A stretch of 14,131 nt of DNA, from positions 1 through 14,131 of the forward strand of contig JAVBMC010000045.1 of NCBI GenBank assembly GCA_031552845.1, written 5' to 3'. Numbering within the stretch: position 1 is the first letter of the stretch; each line of letters opens with the position of its first letter. Positions 1-5,938 of this stretch are shown piece by piece. Made by a program: the position numbers and the translations under genes. A model generated the notes under the pieces. That model was not told where the DNA came from. It did no database searches and saw nothing but the letters and a program-made list of their open reading frames with translations. This DNA comes from JAVBMC01 sp031552845 (GTDB lineage: Bacteria; Verrucomicrobiota; Kiritimatiellia; RFP12; DVOR01).

Positions 1-50
1 GAAGAGATTGAGTAACGCAGGGTTTGTTCCTGCACATGAGTGGAGAGCTT

Positions 51-806
51 ATGAAAAAGACAATGATTGCGCTGGCGGCGGTGTTAGCAGCTGGTATGAT
101 GTATGGGGATGTGGTCTCCGAGAACGTGGTAGGGTATCAGACGTTTGAGCCCGATAGCTCTGGGATTGTTCAGCTGGGGGTGACATTCAAGAACCTTTCC
201 TCCCAAGATGGATCGTTTGCGTTAGATGCAAGCGGATTGTTTGGGCGTCCTATTGTTGACGGTGATATCGTGTTGTTATTAGATCGTGCCCAAGGAGCTT
301 TTGCGGTCTATTATTTTAACGAAGGAGAAGGGTTGTGGGACGTTATGCCTGTCGAAGGCGATAGTTATTCCGCCGCTTCGATTCCTGCGCAACTTGGAGA
401 CGCTCTCTACATTATCCCAGTGGATGGACTCGTTATGATTGCCGGCGAAGTGCAGTCAAATTCGGCAGGGGCTGTCACTGTAACATTTGACCCGTCAAGT
501 GATGAAACGGGTTCTGGAATGCTTCCAATTGCCAATCCTTTTCCTGTGGCAACGAAATTCTCGGACTTAACCTTTGCTAAAGATGGTGATTTGATTTTGG
601 TGTTAAATGTGGCCGGTGACTTTGACGTCAATTATTGCATAGATAGTGTATCCGCTCTTTGGATGTTTATCAGTAGTGAAACTGGCGAAGAGGTGGAGAT
701 GTTGCCAAGTGATGTGTTGTTGGGTACTTCTGCCTGCGGTTATTTGATTCCAGATCTCGGAATTGATGATGGTGTGCGGACGTGGGTTGTCGCGGAACCG
801 ATGTAA
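51..806 (+). CDS. Secreted two-repeat surface protein, SENVVGY type
   Basis: Encodes 251 residues. I start at the ATG at 51 rather than the in-frame ATG at 24 because GGAG (42-45) sits 5 bases before it and the protein then opens with a normal signal peptide (MKKTMIALAAVLAAGMMYG, cleavage about residue 19-20). The mature start SENVVGYQ resembles the opening of many secreted proteins in Kiritimatiellota and Verrucomicrobiota, whose function is unknown. Two halves look alike: residues about 41-125 (VTFKNLSS, DGDIVLLLD, LWDVMP, LGDALYIIP) and 159-234 (NPFPVATKFSDL, DGDLILVLN, LWMFIS, SACGYLIP). Each holds a hydrophobic strand after DGD and a tryptophan, suggesting a duplicated beta-rich domain. 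There is no PEP-CTERM anchor, so it is probably periplasmic or released. It lies 96 bases ahead of a PEP-CTERM gene and may be co-transcribed. The gene is convincing; the role is unknown. Confidence 0.8.
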   Translation: MKKTMIALAAVLAAGMMYGDVVSENVVGYQTFEPDSSGIVQLGVTFKNLSSQDGSFALDASGLFGRPIVDGDIVLLLDRAQGAFAVYYFNEGEGLWDVMPVEGDSYSAASIPAQLGDALYIIPVDGLVMIAGEVQSNSAGAVTVTFDPSSDETGSGMLPIANPFPVATKFSDLTFAKDGDLILVLNVAGDFDVNYCIDSVSALWMFISSETGEEVEMLPSDVLLGTSACGYLIPDLGIDDGVRTWVVAEPM

Positions 807-857
807 ACCTTGAAAACAATGTCATGGGCGTTGGTGGTTGCCGATACCCATGTTGGT

Positions 858-879
858 TCGTCCTAAATGGACGATTTGT
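858..879 (+). other. Small hairpin between the first two genes
   Basis: TCGTCC (858-863) and GGACGA (869-874) form a 6-bp stem with a 5-base loop followed by TTTGT. It could be a weak terminator or an mRNA processing site in the 96-base gap. The stem is short and the T run poor, so a function is uncertain. Confidence 0.25.
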
Positions 880-902
880 AAACGAAAACACGAGGAGATA
901 TG

Positions 903-1448
903 ATGAAAAAATTAATGTTGGCATTTGCATTGGTTGTTGTAACAGCATCCGTGCATGCAGCTGCAGCAAAGTTTAATTGGGGTATTACATCTGGGCAATC
1001 CCTGGATGCCTCTTTGAATGGCCAAACTCTCTACTTGGTGTTAGATTCGGGGGCAAACGGATTTGACACTTCAATTTTAAGCTCGTTGAGCACTTTCACA
1101 GTGGATAACGTCTTCTCAGGCGGTGACTATCAGTTTACATCACTGCAGTTGGCCGGAGCAGGAGCGGATCGTGTGACTGGTTGGGTATTTGATCCAACGG
1201 TAAATGGGTATCCTTCGACAGGTACTGGCCAATCATTTTACGCGGTTGTGATTTCGGATGACGGTTCTTCTGTGTATTATAGCTCAGCCAAGACTGGCAA
1301 TGTAAACGCGACTACAACTGTGCCGACGACATTGTACTTTAATTCGGACTCATTTACTAAGTTCGATGTGGTTCCCGAACCGACGGCGGTTGCACTGCTG
1401 GCGATTGGCGCCGCGGTTCTGGGTCTGCGCCGCAAGGTGCGTGCCTAA
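903..1448 (+). CDS. PEP-CTERM sorting domain protein
   Basis: Encodes 181 residues. Tandem ATGs lie at 900 and 903; the second is preferred because GGAG (894-897) is 5 bases from it. The N-terminus MKKLMLAFALVVVTASVHA is a signal peptide with an Ala-x-Ala cleavage site. The C-terminus (residues 157-181) is a textbook PEP-CTERM signal: VPEP, a hydrophobic helix (VALLAIGAAVLGL) and the basic tail RRKVRA. In this family the tail is recognised by an exosortase (EpsH/XrtA type) in the inner membrane, and the mature protein is delivered to the surface or extracellular matrix. The mature part is small, Ser/Thr/Gly-rich and has no catalytic motif. The segment YPSTGTGQSFYAVVIS resembles YPTGNFYFYAVALN in the PEP-CTERM protein at 4061, so the two are probably distant paralogues. 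No exosortase lies in the window. Confidence 0.9.
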   Translation: MKKLMLAFALVVVTASVHAAAAKFNWGITSGQSLDASLNGQTLYLVLDSGANGFDTSILSSLSTFTVDNVFSGGDYQFTSLQLAGAGADRVTGWVFDPTVNGYPSTGTGQSFYAVVISDDGSSVYYSSAKTGNVNATTTVPTTLYFNSDSFTKFDVVPEPTAVALLAIGAAVLGLRRKVRA

Positions 1449-1467
1449 TCACAGGGCTAAACGTATT

Positions 1468-1500
1468 AAAAAGCCGCAGGGTGACCTGCGGCTTTTTCTT
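1468..1500 (+). terminator. Rho-independent terminator after PEP-CTERM gene
   Basis: A perfect 13-bp stem, AAAAAGCCGCAGG (1468-1480) with CCTGCGGCTTTTT (1485-1497), closes a GTGA tetraloop and ends in a T run. It lies 20 bases after the stop codon at 1448 and only 16 bases before the next start codon, so the downstream gene depends on read-through or on a promoter I cannot see. Confidence 0.93.
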
Positions 1501-1515
1501 TGCAAAGGTAAGGTT

Positions 1516-3375
1516 GTGGAAATACGAAACTATTCGACTCTGATCTTGGGTTGTTTTGTTGGCATCGTTTCTTTTGTGTTGTATCTTCAGACAAGCCGAT
1601 TCGGCCTGATCAACATGGATGACTACGCCTACGTCGTTACAGTGCCCTTTGTGAAGGGAGGGTTGGGTTGGCATAACATTTGTGCGGCCTTTACTGATAT
1701 CCAGAGTCAGGCGATCTGGATGCCGTTGACATACATCAGCTATATGTTCGACCGGTCTCTCTTCGGCCTGAACTCTGGCGCGATGCACGTGCATAATGCC
1801 TGCATACATGCGACCAATGCCGCTTTATTGTTTTCCTTTTTATCCTTGCTGTTTCGTCCGAAGAACAAGCCAGCCTCGGCTAAGCTTTCCTTTGTGTGTG
1901 CGTTGGGCGCGCTGTTTTGGGCGTTGCATCCGCTGCGAGTGGAGCCCGTGGCTTGGATTGCCGGACGAAAGGAGCTGTTGTATAGTTTCTTTTGCTTGGG
2001 GGCGTTAATAGCATGGGTGTGGCGGCCGAGGCTCTTGGACGAAGATCACGAACAGAATGAGATGAAAACCGTTGCTGCTTATGTGGTCACTGTTTTATGT
2101 TTTTGTTTGGCGTGCCTGTGCAAGCCCAGCGCCATGGTGTTGCCCCTTTTTTTGCTTTTGACGGAGTATTGGAAAGAGCGGCGTGTTACGTGGATGTGGT
2201 ATAGTCCATTTTTAATCGGTGCGGTTTTGATCGGGTGGATGGCAAGTATTTCGCAAAGTTTGGGTGGAGCTACAGATTATTTAAAGGATGTGTCGCTGTG
2301 GGGACGGTTATTGAATGCTATTGCCGCTTGGGGGACTTATTTGATCAAGACGGCTTGGCCGAGTGGATTGTATGTGCCCTATATACACAAATGGCCTGAG
2401 CTGCCAGATCACTTGTGGGCATCTCTGGCACTGCTTGTTATCGTGGGCCCGTGGATATTATGGGGCGGCTTGATGGTGTTTAAGAAGGTGCGAGTTCAAG
2501 AGGTGGTTTTGTCGAGCACATTGACACTTGTTTGGTTCAGCGTGGGCGTAGTGCCAACATTGGGAATCTCTAATTTTGGGTACCATTCGCATGCCGACCG
2601 ATTCACCTATCTGCCAGCGGTAGGATTTTCTCTGATAATGGTGTATTTGTTGTTTCAAATGAATAGGCGTTGGGTCGTTGCCACTGTAGCCATCTGCCTG
2701 TTGGGATATTCAGCTGTGACGTATCGACAGATCGGCTACTGGAAGAATGATTTAACGCTGTTCTCAAGGACATGGGAGAAAAGTGGAAAATTAAATCCGA
2801 CGGCGGCAAATATTTTGGGTATTTATTTTTTAGGGCGAGTGCATGATGTAGACCAAGCAGTCAATTTTTTTCGCCACGCTTTTCAAATAAACAGACAGTT
2901 TGCTAGGGGGGCACAGCTATGTTACATTGTGGCATTAACAGAAGCAGGGGATGTTGAAAGTGCACAAAATGAGACTCAAGAGTTGAACGAGTTTTGGTCT
3001 TCGAGAATGAGAAGCATCGCTCCAGACAGTACAGTACAGATTGGACTTTCTGGAGTATCTTTTAGACAACCTATTAGTATGGATTTATTGATTGCCCACG
3101 CGGCTATTGCAATTGCAAATAATGATGTTGATCTCGCGAAAGATCATTTAGAGCGAGTCTTACTGCTTAATGGCGTAGATGCTTTTGCGAATTACTTGTT
3201 GGGGCGTATAGCGTTGCAGGAGCAGAATATACCACAGGCAATTGAGTATTTTGAGACAGCGCAAAAGGATGTAGATGCGATGTTACGTGTTGGATTTCTT
3301 GGGCGGGAGGTTGAGGCGCTAAAAAGGCAGTTGGCGGAGAGTCGGGCAGAGGGCGCGGGGGAGCCGGGGTTGTAG
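1516..3375 (+). CDS. GT-C fold membrane glycosyltransferase-like protein with C-terminal TPRs (TMTC-like)
   Basis: Encodes 619 residues from GTG 1516, which follows AAAGG (1504-1508) by 7 bases; an upstream extension would run through the terminator, and the next ATG (1615) would remove the first membrane segment. The first segment (residues about 8-24) is followed by the loop motif NMDDYAYV (34-40), whose acidic pair (D35, D36) is in the place of the catalytic acid of GT-C enzymes. Next come W-x-PLTYISYMFDRSLFG and HVHNACIHATNAALLF, then HPLRVEPVAWIAGRKELL (138 onward), all typical of bacterial relatives of TMTC O-mannosyltransferases (DUF1736/PMT-like). About 10-13 hydrophobic segments follow to residue ~420. 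Residues ~427-610 are helical and read as degenerate TPRs (DLAKDHLERVLLLNGVDAFANYLLG). Expected substrate is a lipid-linked sugar, with transfer to protein outside the cytoplasm; the acceptor is unknown. Its position between PEP-CTERM genes suggests surface-protein glycosylation, which is inference. Confidence 0.85.
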   Translation: MEIRNYSTLILGCFVGIVSFVLYLQTSRFGLINMDDYAYVVTVPFVKGGLGWHNICAAFTDIQSQAIWMPLTYISYMFDRSLFGLNSGAMHVHNACIHATNAALLFSFLSLLFRPKNKPASAKLSFVCALGALFWALHPLRVEPVAWIAGRKELLYSFFCLGALIAWVWRPRLLDEDHEQNEMKTVAAYVVTVLCFCLACLCKPSAMVLPLFLLLTEYWKERRVTWMWYSPFLIGAVLIGWMASISQSLGGATDYLKDVSLWGRLLNAIAAWGTYLIKTAWPSGLYVPYIHKWPELPDHLWASLALLVIVGPWILWGGLMVFKKVRVQEVVLSSTLTLVWFSVGVVPTLGISNFGYHSHADRFTYLPAVGFSLIMVYLLFQMNRRWVVATVAICLLGYSAVTYRQIGYWKNDLTLFSRTWEKSGKLNPTAANILGIYFLGRVHDVDQAVNFFRHAFQINRQFARGAQLCYIVALTEAGDVESAQNETQELNEFWSSRMRSIAPDSTVQIGLSGVSFRQPISMDLLIAHAAIAIANNDVDLAKDHLERVLLLNGVDAFANYLLGRIALQEQNIPQAIEYFETAQKDVDAMLRVGFLGREVEALKRQLAESRAEGAGEPGL

Positions 3376-3400
3376 ATTTAGTAGGGTTGTGGATGGCTGG

Positions 3401-3428
3401 AGCCCCGCAGGGATGCGGGGCTTTTTTG
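3401..3428 (+). terminator. Rho-independent terminator after GT-C/TPR gene
   Basis: AGCCCCGCA (3401-3409) pairs perfectly with TGCGGGGCT (3414-3422) around a GGGA loop and is followed by TTTTTTG. It is close in sequence to the terminator at 4660-4689, so the two terminators may share descent along with the repeats that follow them. Confidence 0.93.
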
Positions 3429-3507
3429 TTGGTGGATGGGGAGGATGGCTTAAGTAAGATATAAGGGGTAGTGGGTAATAGGCGGGGTGGGTGACACGAT
3501 GGGAGGT

Positions 3508-3701
3508 ATCACGTGGAGTCGGAAGACCAAGTAATATGTAATAGGCGATAAGTAATAAGGATCCCTCTAATAATTCACTTCGACGACGAATTTGAATAAA
3601 ACGCACGCGGATGCGCGGAAAGAAAAAGCCAAGTAATAGGCAACAAGTGGGGAGGAGAGATATGATCCGCAGATTACACAGATGGTCGCAGATGAGGAGG
3701 C
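3508..3701 (+). repeat. Interspersed repeat, copy A
   Basis: This stretch aligns along its length with 4711-4902. Modules in order are: TCACGtGGAGtCG; a GTAATA/GATAAGTAATAAG segment (about 3531-3560); CCTCTAATAATTCA (3564-3577); a GACGAa-TTGAATAAA segment; CACGCGGAtGcGCGGA; AAGTaATAGGCAA; GAGGAGAG; and ATCCGCAGATTaCACAGATGG-CGCAG. It begins about 80 bases after a terminator and carries no believable gene. Words such as CCGCAGATTACACAGAT recall interspersed repeats of PVC genomes. A degenerate GTAATAG word also occurs just upstream at 3450-3484. Confidence 0.8.
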
Positions 3702-4060
3702 GTAGTGACGCGGTGAGGGTTAAGCGGGGAAGGGGAGTGAGAAAAAGGGGATGATTTGTTCGCTGTTTGTTTGAATTGTGTGGACATGGGGAGGCGGTTT
3801 TGCTATATTCCGTCGCTCACAAGTTTTACAGGAGCGAGGGTTCTTGGCACTTGTGGATGAAGTTATACAAAAAAGTATTGTCTGGGCTGTTGCTTTCGCC
3901 AGTAATTTGGTGCCGCAATTACCCCGTGAGAGTGGGTGGGTGTTTACTCGTCCCGTAAGTGAGCCGGAATCAAGACCGCAGTAATGTTGGCGGTCAAATG
4001 GTGCGCTTGTCGGGATTGTCGTAATGAGTAGGGTCTGCTTGCTCTCTGTGGAGGACTGCG
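3702..4060 (+). other. Intergenic region and long leader of the second PEP-CTERM gene
   Basis: No convincing gene. It holds a promoter (3781-3809) and an untranslated leader of about 245 bases. Possible leader structures are CGCTC/GAGCG around 3814-3837 and GACCGC (3974-3979) with GCGGTC (3990-3995). Open frames of 60-70 codons over this stretch lack a Shine-Dalgarno and overlap one another, and I do not regard them as genes. Confidence 0.5.
3781..3809 (+). promoter_or_regulatory. Sigma-70-type promoter with extended -10
   Basis: TGGACA (3781-3786, five of six matches to TTGACA), a 17-base spacer, and TATATT (3804-3809) preceded by TGC, an extended -10. The start of transcription is expected near 3816, about 245 bases ahead of the PEP-CTERM start at 4061. 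It is the best promoter by consensus in this part of the window. Confidence 0.6.
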
Positions 4061-4633
4061 ATGAAGAAAATGTTATTGATCGCGCTGTTGGGCGTGTTAT
4101 TTGCTCCTGCTTCGTGGGCAACAAAGATTAGTTGGACGGCCAATCTGGCATTCTTTGAAACCTCTGGGGGGGCTACATTGCAAGGAGCATATGTGTATAT
4201 TTTCCAGTGTCCGAGTAAAGATTTAGATGGAGAAAAGCTTAGTGCGGCGATTGGCGCAGCAATCGCTGATGGAACTTTTGGTGGTTGGGTGAGCGATGCT
4301 GGCCCATCTGATATCTATGGGGAGATAGCTGACATTCCGATTTTATATGAGGGAAAAACGGACTTATATCCGACAGGTAATTTCTACTTTTATGCGGTTG
4401 CTTTAAATGCCGAGTACGGTAGTAAAGATTTTACAGGCTGGGCTCTAGACGATGATTCATTGCTGGAAGATAGAGCTGCCTCTGTCAATTCTAAGGTGGA
4501 GTCCTCTCTTACTAAAGGGATAACGTTTAACTTCGACATTTATCAGTGGCAGACCGTTCCCGAGCCGACAACGATGGTATTGTTGGGGATTGGTGTGGCG
4601 GTGTTGGGTTTGCGGCGTCGTTGGGTGAGTTGA
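4061..4633 (+). CDS. PEP-CTERM sorting domain protein
   Basis: Encodes 190 residues from an ATG preceded by GGAGGA (4050-4055) at 5 bases. The signal peptide is MKKMLLIALLGVLFAPASWA. Residues 166-190 form a complete PEP-CTERM signal: VPEPTT, the helix MVLLGIGVAVLGL, and the basic end RRRWVS, so the protein should be an exosortase substrate sent to the surface or matrix. The mature region (about residues 20-165) starts with KISWTANLAFFE, is acidic, and has a YPTGNFYFYAVALN segment shared loosely with the PEP-CTERM protein at 903. No enzymatic motif is visible. It stands alone between a promoter with a long leader and its own terminator, so it is probably a monocistronic unit. The PEP-CTERM call is firm; the function of the mature part is unknown. 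Confidence 0.9.
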   Translation: MKKMLLIALLGVLFAPASWATKISWTANLAFFETSGGATLQGAYVYIFQCPSKDLDGEKLSAAIGAAIADGTFGGWVSDAGPSDIYGEIADIPILYEGKTDLYPTGNFYFYAVALNAEYGSKDFTGWALDDDSLLEDRAASVNSKVESSLTKGITFNFDIYQWQTVPEPTTMVLLGIGVAVLGLRRRWVS

Positions 4634-4659
4634 GCGGCGTTGAGTTGTTTTGTTTTGAG

Positions 4660-4689
4660 GAGCCTCGCAGTGATGCGGGGCTCTTTTTG
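4660..4689 (+). terminator. Rho-independent terminator after second PEP-CTERM gene
   Basis: GAGCCTCGCA (4660-4669) pairs with TGCGGGGCTC (4674-4683) with one G-T pair, loop GTGA, then TTTTTG. It closely resembles the terminator at 3401-3428. Confidence 0.92.
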
Positions 4690-4710
4690 TTTTTGAGTGG
4701 GGGATGAAGT

Positions 4711-4902
4711 GTCACGCGGAGGCGTAAGGCCGAGTAATATGTAATAGGTGATACGCAATAAGGGGACCTCTAATAATTCATTTTGATGACGAACTTGAAT
4801 AAAGCTCACGCGGAGGTGCGGAGAGAAACAGCAAGTCATAGGCAATCAGTGAGGAGGAGAGGTATTATCCGCAGATTGCACAGATGGACGCAGGTGAGGT
4901 GG
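4711..4902 (+). repeat. Interspersed repeat, copy B
   Basis: Aligns module by module with 3508-3701 with only a few small gaps. Shared blocks include AGTAATATGTAATAGG, CCTCTAATAATTCA (4767-4780), a TGACGAa-TTGAATAAA block, CACGCGGAgGtGCGGAgAG, and ATCCGCAGATTgCACAGATGG. Like copy A it follows directly after a terminator of the same sequence type. It contains no gene on either strand that I would support. Confidence 0.8.
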
Positions 4903-4907
4903 CAGGG

Positions 4908-4991
4908 CTGACAGCTACCTGTTCAGAGCGTGACAGCCAGCTGTCACAAGTTTGACAGTTCCCCTTCAGGACTGTGACAGCTGGCTGTCAC
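4908..4991 (+). repeat. Cluster of nested TGACAG hairpins
   Basis: GTGACAGCCAGCTGTCAC (4930-4947) is itself a palindrome with 8-bp arms and a 2-base centre. Its exact reverse complement, GTGACAGCTGGCTGTCAC, is at 4974-4991. Between them ACAGT (4955-4959) and ACTGT (4971-4975) form an inner stem, and CTGACAG/CTGTTCAG (4908-4926) makes a further imperfect hairpin to the left. It could be a REP-like mobile unit, a protein-binding array, or a structured RNA. There is no T run, so it is not a normal terminator. Confidence 0.75.
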
Positions 4992-5119
4992 AAATCAGGA
5001 GGGATGGATATCCTTTCTCGTAGCGTCCTTGCGCGGTCTTGTTGAAAAAGTGAATTATTAGAGGCGTCTTTAATAATTAATCGGCTCGGCGATTTGATTT
5101 AGAGAAGTGAGTGGGGTTA
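4992..5119. other. Non-coding stretch with AT-rich hairpin
   Basis: No gene seen. It holds a GGATATCC palindrome near 5006-5013 and a hairpin at 5053-5078 (AATTATTAGAG, loop GCGT, CTTTAATAATT). Positions 5050-5064 are the exact 15-base reverse complement of 3564-3578 in repeat copy A, so part of this hairpin is an inverted fragment of the interspersed repeat. Confidence 0.55.
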
Positions 5120-5128
5120 TGATATAAT
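5120..5128 (+). promoter_or_regulatory. Extended -10 promoter upstream of the sigma gene
   Basis: TGATATAAT is a perfect -10 hexamer (TATAAT, 5123-5128) with the TGn extension. No good -35 is at the usual spacing, which extended -10 promoters can tolerate. Transcription would start near 5135 and reach the ECF sigma gene after about 210 bases, giving a housekeeping-type promoter in addition to the ECF-type one at 5310. Confidence 0.45.
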
Positions 5129-5137
5129 GAGAAGTGT

Positions 5138-5245
5138 ATGATAATGGGGGTGCAATTAATGATTGACTGCTTTTTGGGCGTGCAGAAGCGTTTGACTGTT
5201 CTGACGAGAATAGGGCATCTATCTCATTATCTGGACTTCTTTTAA
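5138..5245 (+). CDS. Possible 35-residue leader peptide
   Basis: A 35-codon frame starts about 10 bases after the TATAAT hexamer, so its transcript would be nearly leaderless. The peptide begins MIMGVQLMIDCFLGVQ and ends SHYLDFF. It has no Shine-Dalgarno at the first ATG and no recognised homologue. I list it only because promoter and start are so close; chance is a good alternative. Confidence 0.18.
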   Translation: MIMGVQLMIDCFLGVQKRLTVLTRIGHLSHYLDFF

Positions 5246-5309
5246 GGGGATTACGCTGTCGTTGTTGGCCGCGCCTGTAAAAATGAATTGGGTTCTTGTT
5301 TGTATTAGT

Positions 5310-5341
5310 CGAACGTTTTCCTTTCTAACCGCATTATATCC
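5310..5341 (+). promoter_or_regulatory. Putative ECF-sigma promoter, copy 1 (autoregulation)
   Basis: CGAACGTTTT (5310-5319), 11 bases, then GCATTATATCC (5331-5341). The same two blocks with the same 11-base gap stand at 9885-9916 before the anti-sigma gene. Read as a promoter, GAACGT is the -35 (AAC is the hallmark of ECF -35 elements), followed by a 17-base spacer and TTATAT (5334-5339) as -10. It ends 2 bases before the sigma start codon, so the transcript would be leaderless or nearly so. Confidence 0.7.
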
Positions 5342-5343
5342 AT

Positions 5344-5871
5344 ATGGATGTCTGGGACAGCATTAAGCTTGAGCCGCAGAAGGGGGCTCGGTTGCTCGTT
5401 GAGCAGTTTGGGAGCCGTTTGCAGGCTTCGGCTGAGTTGTTGTGTGGTGATGTGGCGCGCGCAGAGGATTTAACATTTAAGACGTTTGAGCAGGCACTTC
5501 GAAATATTCGGCAATATCGGCCGACAGGTTCATTTTATAGTTGGCTCTTTCGTATTCTGCTCAACTTGTATCGGATGGAACTGCGGAAGGTTTCTACAAC
5601 GCGGTTGATTTTTACCGATGTGTTGCCGGATGTACCGGATGTGCAGGGGGATGTGGTGGCGGAGGTGATCGCACAGCAAACGAGCGAGCAGGTTCGCGTT
5701 GCCGTTGCGGAGTTGGCCCCGCCTTTGCGGGAGGTGGTTCTTTTACGTTTTTTTGATGATTTGAGCCTAGATGAAATTGCGTCATTGCTGCAGATTCAGG
5801 TGGGGACGGTTAAGTCGCGTTTGTTTACTGCGAAGGCGCAGCTTTTTAAGGCTTTAAAGGGAAGGGCTTGA
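5344..5871 (+). CDS. ECF-type RNA polymerase sigma factor
   Basis: Encodes 175 residues. The sigma-70 region 2 lies at about residues 20-83, with RAEDLTFKTFEQAL (39-52) and SFYSWLFRILLNLYRMELRK (63-82), the -10 recognition and core-binding helices. A short acidic linker (91-110) leads to region 4 at about 118-172, whose helix-turn-helix is LSLDEIASLLQIQVGTVKSRLFTAKAQL and would read the -35. Regions 1 and 3 are absent, as in ECF sigmas. There is no Shine-Dalgarno before ATG 5344; with the ECF-like promoter ending 2 bases upstream, a leaderless mRNA is plausible. A shorter start at TTG 5392 has AGGGGG at 5 bases but removes the first part of region 2. The gene heads a group with hydrolases and, after a second promoter of the same type, its likely zinc anti-sigma factor at 9933. 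Confidence 0.93.
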   Translation: MDVWDSIKLEPQKGARLLVEQFGSRLQASAELLCGDVARAEDLTFKTFEQALRNIRQYRPTGSFYSWLFRILLNLYRMELRKVSTTRLIFTDVLPDVPDVQGDVVAEVIAQQTSEQVRVAVAELAPPLREVVLLRFFDDLSLDEIASLLQIQVGTVKSRLFTAKAQLFKALKGRA

Positions 5872-5938
5872 GGAACTTGTGCGCCGTAGGTGCGGGGTTC
5901 TGATCGCGTGTGTTTCAGATCAAGGGGATGGAGGGGAT

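Noticed and set aside
3319..3606. Minus-strand open frame containing YYILLGLPTPRDTS
   Set aside because: It resembles the minus-strand frame at 4543-4845 (YYILLGLTPPRDTS) only because both cross the same interspersed repeat; composition and lack of start signals argue against genes.
3767..3984. Two overlapping + open frames in the PEP-CTERM leader
   Set aside because: No Shine-Dalgarno, mutually overlapping, and placed across a good promoter.
4543..4845. Minus-strand open frame of 100 codons
   Set aside because: It runs over the end of the PEP-CTERM gene, a terminator and repeat copy B, and has no Shine-Dalgarno.
3508..4902. Possible CRISPR array
   Set aside because: Only two long imperfect copies 1.2 kb apart with a gene between them; no short regular repeats and spacers and no cas genes.
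4908..4991. TGACAG hairpins as a transcription terminator
   Set aside because: No T run follows and the gene upstream already ends at a strong terminator at 4660-4689.
5872..5901. GGAACTT after the sigma stop as a third ECF promoter
   Set aside because: The -35-like GAAC is present but there is no TTATAT or GCATTATAT at the required spacing.
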